DNA of 64,000 nucleotides, from NCBI RefSeq assembly GCF_037126465.1, contig NC_088203.1, positions 99,820,668 through 99,884,667 on the forward strand, given 5' to 3'. Below the pieces are notes generated by a model. That model did not search any database and was not told the DNA's origin. It was given only the letters and a program-made list of their open reading frames with translations. The stretch comes from Ornithodoros turicata. Taxonomy: Eukaryota; Arthropoda; Arachnida; Ixodida; Argasidae. Each line of letters starts with the position of its first letter. The stretch's first letter is position 1. This document shows positions 32,161-42,136 of this stretch, piece after piece. A program made the position numbers and the translations under genes.

Positions 32161-32464
32161 CCCGCAAGAAATATGTAAACCGAAACCGATTAATTACTCT
32201 GAAAAATCACTAAGTGGCGATGGCGTTTTTTTTTTTTTCTCGCAATATTTTTTGCTGAAGGTCCCGATGCGTAAAATAGAGGTTCCGGAAGCGTGCGAAG
32301 TAAAATTTAAAAGTTAGGATGTTTATTTAATTAATGAGCGTATGCAAATGAGCCGCTCACCACTCAGTTCATACCCGGTGTCCCAAGGACCTTTACCAAA
32401 AAGAAATTTCTTCGATGGCGCCACCTGTTCACGAACTATTCAGCCGGTGGATTTTCGTGAATCG

Positions 32465-32608
32465 CCTTTTTTGTGACACTTTAGTGTTCATAATTTCACA
32501 AAAAAGGCGTGCACCTCCCGTTTTCGACAAATCAGGCAGGTAACAAAATCATTCGACATGATGATTGGCTAGAAGCGTGCTACGCGGCGAAGTTCATTTT
32601 TAAGAGTG
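32465..32608. mobile_element. CACTCTTAA-type foldback MITE, partial copy
   Basis: Right half only, ending ttaagagtg. It shares caaaaaaggcg, the gttttc-acaaatcag block and gaagttcatttttaagagtg with the complete copies that follow. Confidence 0.75.
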
Positions 32609-32693
32609 CACCTCTCTGAGTCAGACAACGGCGAGCACCGTTCATCACCACCGCCAGGTTCCCGCTAGCTCATAGAGACTTTCCGTAATACCA

Positions 32694-32941
32694 CACTCTT
32701 AAAAACAACTTCACCGCATAGCACGCTCCAAGCACACCATAATCTCGAATGATATCGTTATCTGCCCTGATTTGTTGAAAACGGGAGGCGTACGCCTTTT
32801 TTGTGGCTCTTATGCTGTTCATAATTGTCACAAAAGAGGCGTACGCCTACCGTTTTCAACAAATCATTGCAGATAACGATATCATTCGAGATGATGGTTG
32901 GCTAGGAGCGTGCTATGCGGTGAAGTTCATTTGTAAGAGTG
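32694..32941. mobile_element. CACTCTTAA-type foldback MITE, complete copy (248 bp)
   Basis: The arms CACTCTTAAA...aacttcaccgcatagcacg and the complement pair along the whole length through ttgttgaaaacgggaggcg to a short spacer. No coding capacity. The flanks here do not show a clean TA duplication. Confidence 0.85.
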
Positions 32942-33093
32942 CAGGCTCCAACAGCTCCCCATAGAGCCCATTGTTTGAGATAACTCACGCTACACAGGGC
33001 ACACGATCAATGAAATTCCAGTATGCTAGATGTTATGCATAACCAATCAGGAGCTTCAATGTTAGGCTACCTTTTCGGCCGGTCTTGGCTATA

Positions 33094-33269
33094 CACTCTT
33101 AAAAATGAACTTCACCGCATAGCACTCTCCTAGCCAACCATAATCTCAAATGATATCGTTAGCTGCCCTGATTTGTTGAAATCGGGAGGCGTACGCGTTT
33201 TGTGTGACAATTACGAACAGCATAAGTGTCACAAAAAAGGCGCACGCCTCCAGTTGATTTATAAGAGTG
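33094..33269. mobile_element. CACTCTTAA-type foldback MITE, internally deleted (176 bp)
   Basis: Flanked by TA (33092-33093 and 33270-33271). The left arm is complete; most of the right arm is lost. Confidence 0.85.
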
Positions 33270-33532
33270 TACCATCGATTTCTACTGGATTTCACACCAG
33301 CACCGTTTCAGTAGTCAAAATAACTATATCCATAACCACTATGCATATTCATCCATATCCATATCCACTATCATATTTTTGGATAAAAGAAACATTTATT
33401 TCACACAGATCACTGATTCAAAGATTGGGTGCATTGTGCGTACAAAGCCCACTGCGTTGCGGATACACTGCAACGAAGTTGGAACTTGAAGCAGAATGAA
33501 CACATTCAACTCCTAACATCTACACTTTTAAA

Positions 33533-33759
33533 AATGAACTTTCCCACATAGCACGCTCCTAACCAACCATCACCCCGAATGACAGCGTTCTCACCCTAGA
33601 TTTGTTGAAAACGGGAGGAGGAGCCTATTTTGTGCCGTGCATAATGGCACAAAATAGGCTCCTCCTCCCGTTTTCAACAAATCAGGGGCGAGAACGTTGT
33701 CATTCGGGATGATGGTTGGCTAGGATCGTGCTATGTGATGAAGTTTATTTCTAAGAGTG
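33533..33759. mobile_element. CACTCTTAA-type foldback MITE, complete copy (227 bp)
   Basis: TA on both sides (33531-33532, 33760-33761). The arms are nearly perfect inverted repeats meeting at ttttgtgc-cgtgcataat-ggcacaaaa. Confidence 0.88.
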
Positions 33760-33761
33760 TA

Positions 33762-34528
33762 GCCAGTCTCACGAGTGCGTACCATTTCATGTTGAGCATG
33801 TTTTTCTCTACTTGAGGGTCATCATACATTACAGTGAAACCGAACGCGCTTGAGTGTCACGTAATCTTGCCTTAATGCTATAATAGCTATGCTAAAATAA
33901 TGATACCGTGACGGGCGAGAGGCCGCATGCACATGCCCGCTTAGAAAATGAGATTTCAAAACATTGTAGACGAATCGGAACGCGGCACGGTCTCGCTCAA
34001 TGGACTTGCAACATGGTGTATGGGCGCAGTGGTACATACCATACAGCCGCTTCTCCGAAATACCACCACCACAGCCGCTTCCACTGGTACCTGAGATGGT
34101 ACCGGGTAAGATTTTAAACTGCACGCTTTTCGTGTTTATTTTACAGTGGCCATACTATTACTTATATTCTTTAAAAAATTGATATTTAGCACGGTACTGC
34201 ATTTAGCATTTGGATATAGTTTGGATATTTCGTATTCTACCCTGTTACTGATGTTTCCGCTACGCAGTAATACACGTAAAAAATGTTCAAATTACAGTTC
34301 AAGTCCGGCGACGATGTGTTACATTAGAGTAAATACTGCCTGAGCAGCAGCATTCCTTGATGCAGCGTTCCGCCGCCATATTGGCGCGCAGCGTTACTTA
34401 CGCTTACTTACGTCTTTGACGTCAAAATACGCTCCACCCAATATCTCATAGGCTCCACGACATCGGCAGACGATCGGAGAGAGGCCAAGCCCTCCTGCCC
34501 TGTCCGTAATTGTCACCGCCACCACAAT
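33762..34528. other. Intergenic, 3' flank of the M13 gene
   Basis: No gene recognised. 34366-34520 (gccgccatattggcgcg onward) is paralogous to 57020-57260 downstream of the other M13 gene, which marks the edge of the duplicated gene block. Confidence 0.65.
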
Positions 34529-35997
34529 TCGCCTCGAGATCGAACAGCGTCGCCACCATGCGGCTGCTCCGTGAACTGCCTTTAGTGGGGATACGCGGCT
34601 TGAGCCGGTGCTTTCGCTGTGGTCATCGCGCTCGAAAACGTGCTCGAAAGGCTCGATTTCTGGACACTTGAGCTGTTAAAATCGCTTCAAAATGAGTGAA
34701 AATTACTTGGTGGAAAACTTTTTTGAACTTGTCTAGTTCTCCGCACCAGCGCGCTTAGCAGGGAAGAAAACTACAGAACGTGCATATGTTCCAGTATGCG
34801 GATCCACTATTTGTCACTGCGGTTCTGTGTGTCAAACAAAATGTACCAAGAGCTAAGGTCGATGTTGTAATAGTTTTTTTTATCATAAGTATAAAACTAT
34901 GTCACACTTACTTATAGAATGGTTTCTGTGATAGCTGTTACTTCATAATGCTTCATAATGTTACTTCATAATGCTCACTTAGGATATTCTGCACGCGCTA
35001 AACACAAGTTGTATCGAATGTATTAATGTATGGAATATATGAATTCATGAATATATATATTTATGACACGGGTGTTTTTAAATGTGTGAATTTCAAGCTT
35101 TCATTTCATTTGGCCGTATGACAGACTAGACTTTTATCTTTCACATACGTAATCATTGGAACGCACGCATTCTAGGTAAAATGCTATCTCCACCCCTGAA
35201 CGTATTATGTAAAACACTGTTTTTTGGGGGTATGAAGCACGTGTGCAACAGCGTGTTTCAGAACATATACCTGCTGCTGGAACCAAAAACTTAGTTTATA
35301 TGTAGTTATTACTTGACCGGTAGCACCCCACACAAAGTCAAGTCCACCACACAGGAGTGGTCATCTCGTAACATATTTTAGCACTATTTAGCGAATGCCC
35401 GCCCAGGGAACAAATCAAACCTCGAACCTCTCCCGTACTCGCTCGACGCAAAATTGCAAAAAATGTAGCGAAGTGCTTCAATACTTACCGGGCTATTCTG
35501 CCCTGATGTTACATTCTTGCACATTTGTACATTTAGATTCATTGTTATTGTTGATTAGTACATTGTACATTTAGATCAGTGGAGACAGAAATTTTAAGTG
35601 AGTGTTCTTTTTTTTAAATCCTTGTTGTCTCGACGTAAGATAAAAAGGTACAGGGAAAGACAGCAGGGAGAGCAGCAAAAGACTTAAAACAAAATCACGC
35701 TTGGAAAAAAGGAGGCAGTGTTTCCCTTCAAAAGCATACAGGATATTTTCTTTTCACAACTTCGCGACTGGAGAGTTTCGCAGTGCAGTAATATTTGTCA
35801 GCTTTCACACCTTATCAGCGTTCCAAGTATCGCATTTCAACACATCCGCGATATGTGAGGCACTGACAGCAGCATTTCATCCAGAAACACTGCAACATCT
35901 GCGTATATAGAAAAGCCAGAGCCTGCTGCGTCCGATCATGCCGTATCCCCACTAGGGTCCGTCGCAGCGCCACCTACAGTTCGATCTCGAAGCGAAT
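34529..35997. mobile_element. TIR element of about 1.47 kb, non-autonomous or decayed
   Basis: The terminal inverted arms begin ATTCGC.TCGAGATCGAAC and extend, with gaps, to TAGTGGGGATACG (34584-34595 and 35942-35954), about 75 bp. The corresponding place in the paralogous block (about 57265-57300) lacks the insert. ACCAC-like flanks on both sides may be the target duplication. Inside I find no transposase; the 69-codon frame at 35701-35910 matches nothing I know. Confidence 0.6.
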
Positions 35998-36331
35998 ACC
36001 ACCAACAGCTCTCCCCTCCTCAATAACGAGACAAGCGGCGCTTCCGAGACAGCATGCCAGCTCGTCTAATACCCGCTGTACCTACGCTTACAGCAGCCGA
36101 CGTGAACTGTGAGTTTGTCGCAGCAGATTTATCTAGACCTTCCCCCCCCTTACAGCCCCCTAACATTTCGGCTGTATACCCCCCACCCAACCCCCACCGC
36201 GAATGCCAGGGAATGCAGCGCATTTCCATTCGTCATCGCTTGTTGTGGCTGAGGTGACATGTAGGAAATTTAGTCACAAGCACGACGCAGACATCATATT
36301 GTGTAGAGTTCCTTTATAACGAAGTGAGCTA

Positions 36332-38590
36332 TTACCAGAAGACACATTTCTGCGAGGGATTCATTGGAGAGTTCTTTGGGCAAGAAAAGGTTTCGCTGAA
36401 ATGTTGTGAATTCATAAGAGGCACGTTGCATCTTTCATCCGAAGGCGGATGACTTAGCGACCTCCGTTCTGGGAATTCCTTTCCACACCACACTAGACAC
36501 CTGGAAATGTAGAAGATCTTGTCCTTCGTGAAATCCTTCACGTTGCCCAGAGTGACATGCGACTTTTCCGAAGCTTTTTTATATGCCCTCAACTGGGACG
36601 TAGTACCCATCGTGTCTGCTAGATACTCTATGTCATAATCTTCGTAAGCTCTAGCTTTCGGAGCTTTCTCAATGGTCTCGTTGTGGCAACGAACGATCTT
36701 GTCGTATTCCGCTGTACTTTTTTCGGTAAACCACGGTTTGAAATGCCCAGCACCGTCATAATTCCTGCCAGACGTATCGTAGCCGTGCATTAGCTCATGT
36801 GTCACGGCGGTGCCTAGGGTTCCATAGTTCACTTCTGGAGGAGCACCATACGAAAAGACAGGCGTGAGCAAAAGAACGTTTGCAATGAATATGCGATTTT
36901 GCGTCGGTATGTAAGCACCATTGATGAGGTATGCAGGATACGTGTATCGTGGATCCACGAAGGAGGAGTTGCTCAATATTCCGTTCCAGTTGTGCTTTGT
37001 CCAAAACTTCTGAGCCTGAATGTAGTCCTCAATGAAAGGTCCGTTTAGGTCAGGGAGGTCTTTGAAGTACGCGTCTATTTTCAAGGCGGAGCTAAATTCC
37101 GGCGAGTAACCAATATCTCTTTTCAGCATAGAAAGTTTCTTCAGAGCTCCAACGCGAGTTGTCTCGTCCAGCCAATGTGAAGACTCGAAGGACTTCTTAA
37201 TCTCGTCGACAATTGTATGAATCATCTCCCTAGCGAGATTCAGCCTCGAACTGTTCACTATGGGGAACAGGAAACCCAAACCTGCAGTATTCGGGAACAT
37301 TTTCGACGTTCCGTCCAGGCACATAGGAACATTCGGATTACTAGGCGAACCAATGTACGAAGGGTTCAACAAGGAAGCTTTATACAGGTAAAGGGCAATC
37401 TTCCATGCACAGAATAACCTTAATTCGGTTGCCGTAGCATTCCTGAATTTGCCGAATAAATTATGGAAGAAATGAACATCGTTCACTGTCATACTGACTT
37501 TTACGTCTTTCGGAAGTCTCGGGTCTGTACTATCCTCCACGGCTTTATTCCACTGCTCTGACAGGGTCGTGTCGTTGTTTACCAAAAGGCCTAACTTCGA
37601 CAAGGGGAACAGAAGCTTCTTGCTTCCTGAGGTTTCGCTGCCAGTGTACTGAACTTGGGACAGATTGGCTAAATTATTCTCCACTGCAATGATCTCATTT
37701 GCCAGATCGTGGAGGTCTATGGAAAGGATTGCCGATAAAATCAGCATAATCTCATCTTTCCTCGCCTCTCGGTCTTTCGTGATGGCGTATTCTATCGAGT
37801 ACTTATGTCTCATGTATAGTACAAGCTGTTCGCCTTTTAGCCAGCCGGCTTCTATTCCAAATATCAGGGGAATGTTGAAACCAAAACTGAATTTCACCAT
37901 AGCATGCAGTAGGTCGAACTGCATGTCACTTGCAAAAGTCATTCCTTGCTGCTTTAAAAACTGTCTCATTGCTTCAGTCGTCGTAACGTTATCAATATCC
38001 ATGCAGTGCTGGTGGAAGGCCGCTACTTTTTGGTATCCCGTTTGCCCTCTTCTTGGGACCTTTACGTCTTGTAAATGCCTGGCGATATTTAAGGAGATGT
38101 TGCGCTGGATGACTTCCAAATTGAATGTCGTATTCAGATTATACCAGTGAGATAAAGACCTCAGAGCTCCGTTACAGACGTAACTGTAAAAGTTTTCGCA
38201 AGGATCTTTCCCTGTGTCCACGGACACGTCAATAAGCCAACGCATGTATTGACAATCTTCCGTATCACATTCTTTGTCAGTGAATGGATGTTGCGTGATG
38301 CGTGTTGACATTGTCGCTTCGGAAGTCGTCTGAGGTATCTCTGCCGTTGACGTCGTGAGCCAGTGAGGAGTGTCTTCATAGTCTTCATAACTGGCATCGG
38401 GAAATGGGTACTTGGGCGGAAGTTTGGGTATCCCGACATACGCAGGGGTGGAGGTGGTGATATCTTCGCCGTCCGGCGTGTGTCTCCATTCATGACGTGC
38501 AACCCAATATGCTGCTCCAAACGTCCCCAGAACAAGAGTCACAAGGAGTACCTTTCCCAGCAAGGTGTAAGAAGTTTCGTCCTCCTTCAC
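36332..38590 (-). CDS. Neprilysin-like M13 zinc metalloendopeptidase, large 3' coding exon
   Basis: 752 codons and a TAA stop. It begins just after a splice acceptor (ttattttcag) with a short cytosolic stretch (VKEDETSYTLLGK), then a membrane segment (VLLVTLVLGTFGAAYWVA) and a Thr/Pro-rich stalk. The ectodomain starts with CDTEDC and DPCENFYSYVCNG. The zinc site is HELMH (about 36786-36800), with the downstream Glu/Asp in EYLAD (about 36614-36628). The Arg-containing PPSDERCN region and the terminal CVFW motif match the family. The product should be a type II membrane ectopeptidase cleaving small peptides. The ectodomain is one exon, whereas vertebrate neprilysin has many. The initiator lies in an unidentified upstream exon. 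All key residues appear present. Confidence 0.9.
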   Translation of the reverse strand: MKEDETSYTLLGKVLLVTLVLGTFGAAYWVARHEWRHTPDGEDITTSTPAYVGIPKLPPKYPFPDASYEDYEDTPHWLTTSTAEIPQTTSEATMSTRITQHPFTDKECDTEDCQYMRWLIDVSVDTGKDPCENFYSYVCNGALRSLSHWYNLNTTFNLEVIQRNISLNIARHLQDVKVPRRGQTGYQKVAAFHQHCMDIDNVTTTEAMRQFLKQQGMTFASDMQFDLLHAMVKFSFGFNIPLIFGIEAGWLKGEQLVLYMRHKYSIEYAITKDREARKDEIMLILSAILSIDLHDLANEIIAVENNLANLSQVQYTGSETSGSKKLLFPLSKLGLLVNNDTTLSEQWNKAVEDSTDPRLPKDVKVSMTVNDVHFFHNLFGKFRNATATELRLFCAWKIALYLYKASLLNPSYIGSPSNPNVPMCLDGTSKMFPNTAGLGFLFPIVNSSRLNLAREMIHTIVDEIKKSFESSHWLDETTRVGALKKLSMLKRDIGYSPEFSSALKIDAYFKDLPDLNGPFIEDYIQAQKFWTKHNWNGILSNSSFVDPRYTYPAYLINGAYIPTQNRIFIANVLLLTPVFSYGAPPEVNYGTLGTAVTHELMHGYDTSGRNYDGAGHFKPWFTEKSTAEYDKIVRCHNETIEKAPKARAYEDYDIEYLADTMGTTSQLRAYKKASEKSHVTLGNVKDFTKDKIFYISRCLVWCGKEFPERRSLSHPPSDERCNVPLMNSQHFSETFSCPKNSPMNPSQKCVFW

Positions 38591-38606
38591 CTGAAAATAA
38601 TAAAAA
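38591..38606 (-). other. Splice acceptor of the M13 gene
   Basis: The minus strand reads a T-rich tract then cag directly before GTG AAG GAG. The second M13 gene has an equivalent acceptor at 59952-59967 before GAG AAG GAG. Sequence similarity as protein ends exactly here in both, which supports an intron. Confidence 0.75.
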
Positions 38607-40330
38607 TATACTTTGTTCATCAGAATATAATAAGCACCTGGCCTTTTCGGGTTGAACGCCTTTCCCACGTCCGGACCTGTTTCTGTAATTTCGATGAACT
38701 CCGAGCTATTGAAAGATACTCCATCCAAGAATGATTTGCTTAAACACGCATTGCTTGCAAATAACAGAGTGCAAGAACACTAGATGATGTGACATCAAGT
38801 GCGACTGATAGTTTAGCGTGTCTTAGAAGACCGTGGATAATGTGGTTACCGAAGTACCGCGGCTACCGCACCGGATCAACTGGCGGGATTCTGAGCCATG
38901 CACGCTGTCATTCGTTCCGTTAAGTAGGATGACTTTATGGTGACGGAATCGACGCTCGGATGACGTTCGCTCTCCTTGCTCTGAAGTGACATCTACACCA
39001 ACCATGCGTACAAGTTGCTATTCAGTACAGAGAAGAGCGGTGCTGACTTCGTCTTCGCAGCAGTGCCATGTGACAAGACTGGCACGTATGGCGGGTGTTT
39101 CACAAAAAGTGAGCCAAAGTTTAAAAAGAGAATGGTGATGTAAGTGCTAGCAGATCGGACCAGTGACAGGGAACTAGAGGACAAGGTTTATTCTACTGTC
39201 CCGCACATAATGACAGTGGGACCGTGCTCGATGGACGTAAGTTGTCATTTTCTTCATTTGCTAGCAAATGATTCATGGCACACCAACAATACGAACAGCA
39301 TAGTGTTACCAGCCTAGCGGGGAACACGCAAACATTTTTATTTTGTAATTAATCGATTAGTAAAATTAATTTGTCAGTTTCGTATTCATTAGGATTAGAG
39401 CTCCAATGTCATTGAGAAGGTTGGGAGATACAACGACACGAAACTTTCTCGGGATTGCAACAAATCGACGTGGTACTCGCCGATGACGCGCCAAGAGCGT
39501 CGGATCATGGTGGCGCCACCGAGCGTACGGTAGTTGAAGGAAGACTAGGCACATTCCTGACTAGCATTTTGGCTTAACTCCCTACGCGTCTTCGACAGGT
39601 CCCGCGCAGATTTTCTGATTTTGTCGTTATGTCATTTTCAGTTCTTTTGTGTTACCGGTCACCACTGGTAACTCTATCCAGTCCTGCTATGTGGTGTGCG
39701 ATTACCCTATTCCATTTTTTTACTTTTCTCATATTTCATGAACCACCCGTGTATACGACAGTCTGTGCAACCCACTCTCATAAGGCAAAATTTATGAATA
39801 TTTATGAATTAATTCATAGCAGAATTGTAAGTAGTCATTACACGCATCGCCTCTGAGACCTGAACGTATTGTTTGGGACATGGTTGTCTAAAATATCTCG
39901 CCCGTGATGGAGCGGTCCCCTACCGGAGGTGTCACACAAGAATGAACTGTACCGCAACCAGGCGGCCATGTACGGCCGAGGGAACGCCTACCACCATCTA
40001 CCACCATCACCGACATAATCTAGGACCCGAAAGTGCTTCCCTAGGTCCCATAGTTGCATCTTGGATTATACCGTCTGAGCTTCCTCTATTTCCCTATGTG
40101 GTGAAGTTCATTTTTAAGAGATGCAGGTACGTAGTCTTCCGATGAAAATTCTGTAACGTCGAAAAAACACCCTGTATAGTTGTGTTGTCACACAGTTCCC
40201 GACGCTGCAGCGCGTGGATAGCCCTGTCGACACATCTACGTTTCGAGAGGTCAGTGTACTGAAATGACCGTGCATCGAAACATCTGTGTACCGAAACGTC
40301 CTCTACCGAAAAGTCCTCTACGGAAATGTC
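38607..40330. other. Intron and 5' flank of the M13 gene
   Basis: No further exon identified. 38785-39560 is paralogous to 60600-61870 upstream of the second M13 gene (tgtgacatcaagtg, accaaccatgcgtac, tcgattagtaaaattaattt). A fragment gtgtttcacaaaaagtgagc (39093 onward) is a dispersed repeat also at 61314 and, inverted, near 62480. A degenerate 15-16-bp tandem (cgaaa.gtcctctac) lies at 40269-40335. Confidence 0.6.
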
Positions 40331-40664
40331 CTAAAGCAGAATTCTTGCGACCTAGCCGTGCACTTACGTCTTGGGGCGTCCCCAAGTCCTAGGGCAACCC
40401 CAAATGTCCCATGATATCTTAAGACCTCACGCTTTGACGAATAGATTTTCAATAGGGAAGATGAACGCTTTTAACGCGCCCGTGGTCCCTTACCGTTCGC
40501 GGCGGAACGGACTGAAAACTGGGGAGCATGAAGCGAACTAGGTCGGGGACCTGGAGGAAGAAGAGGAGGCAAAGGAAGAGAAAGCTACGTTCTGGATAGA
40601 TTGACAGTCCCCCATACGTGACCCAGTGTAGACAAATAAACGCCGGTTAGTGTTAGAGGGCTAT

Positions 40665-41545
40665 AATGGCTGTCCCAGAAAACGTGTCATTCAATTATAA
40701 TAAAAATACTACGCCACCTAGAATCATGCGGTCAACAGCATTTGTTCTTATTAGGTTTTTGCCACCTCCTAATGTGAATGTCATGTACATGTCAAGTTTA
40801 ATTATGTAAATATTTGCTAACTGAACTCGGAAATTTGCCAAGTAAAGGTCACTTTTTTACCCCACCAATATGAAGAGCCTGCCGAATTCACTCAAATTCA
40901 CGATAATTCACAGTGATATTCACGAGCTATCCCATCGGAAAAAATAGCCGAATATCATGCTTTTCGGAGCACCGGACCATAGCGCGCGATGACTTTCTGA
41001 GCGCAATCGCTCTCAGTGCGACGAAAGGAGGTTCCGAAGCCAGCCCACATAGTGATAGTAGAGAAAGCAATAGTACCTAAAATTGGGGGAGGGAAAGCAT
41101 TATCCCAGCGAAAGTCGGACGTGATAGGCCGTGCCTGTTTTATCTCTTTCTGCGATGTCGGGGAGGGCTGGGTTTCCAACCTCCTTTCGTCCTACTGACA
41201 AAGATTGCCCTGAAAAATTCATCGTGCGCTATTCTGTGCGACCTCCGTAGAGCATGATGTTCGGCTATTTTTTCCGATGGGCTAGCTCCTGAATATCCCT
41301 TTCAATTATCATGAATTTGACTAAATTAGACACGCTCTTCACATTGGTGGGGTAAAAAAGTGACCATTACTATAGGCGAATTTCCGGCTTAAGCTCGCAA
41401 AAAATTACATAATTAAACTTACCTTACACGACATTCATATGAGGAGGTGGCAAAAATCTAGTAAGAACAAATGCCATTGATCGCATGACTCTAGGTGGTG
41501 TAGTTTTTATTATAATTCAATGACACGTTTTCTAGGACACCCTGT
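40665..41545. mobile_element. Foldback element, copy 3
   Basis: Similar to 1515-2391 at the same host-repeat position. Its left terminus is degraded (atggctgtccc instead of acagggtgtccc). Confidence 0.8.
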
Positions 41546-41599
41546 ATAAGATTAGGACTATGTATCATACATATTATGATACATACTCTCCGGTTATTG

Positions 41600-41697
41600 C
41601 CGCGGTGGAACCAGCTCTTTCTGTAAAGGCAGGTTGGAATGACAAGTAACTGTCTTTGCAATCTGCCTTTCTAGAAAGAGCTGGTGCCACCGCGCGG
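41600..41697. repeat. 98-bp hairpin, copy 3
   Basis: Same arms as 2446-2543 with a few substitutions; pairing is retained. Confidence 0.68.
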
Positions 41698-41973
41698 AAA
41701 GTAGCGAAATGGAGTGGTTGTCAATAGCGGTGTGAACTAAAGCCATGTACATGCTGTCCCCGTTTGTCCTAAAGGTGGACATAAGGTTGTCCTAAGTGGA
41801 CATAACCTGGACTTTATGGAGCGTCCGGTTTATTACCGGTATCTGTGCCCGAGCAGTGAGGAAAAACTACACTACTACTTCTGCTGAGGGTTCATCGTCT
41901 ACACCGAAACCGGAACAAGCTAATATTCTCCCCCTTGTTGTACTTTTATTTGCATATGCGGAACGAACATGCC

Positions 41974-42126
41974 TATTAGAATGTAGATTTATTGTACTTG
42001 CCAAAGAACCCACCAAAATCACACAACGTCAGTCCAACTGCGCAGTTCGTTCCAAAACGTCCGTTTTACACTTCTTCCTCTACCTCTCTCTTGCCCATGA
42101 CCATAGGGATGCCTACAACCCCAACA
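41974..42126 (-). repeat. 3' LTR of the Mag-like Gypsy
   Basis: 153 bp, plus strand TATTAGAATG to CCCCAACA; it starts TGTTGGGG on the coding strand. Followed at 42127-42134 by the complement of the polypurine tract. Confidence 0.93.
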
Positions 42127-42136
42127 CTCCCCCCGA

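Larger units (their letters stand above)
40331..41973. repeat. Host repeat, unit 4 (left part)
   Basis: Same order of landmarks as units 1-3 from the cccaaatgtccc block onward, including a foldback copy at about 40665-41545 and a hairpin copy at 41600-41697. Interrupted at ATGCC (41969-41973) by a Gypsy element. Confidence 0.78.

Noticed and set aside
38593..38728. 46-codon N-terminal extension of the first M13 gene
   Set aside because: It starts from a non-ATG codon, is not conserved as protein in the second copy, and a good splice acceptor lies exactly where similarity begins.
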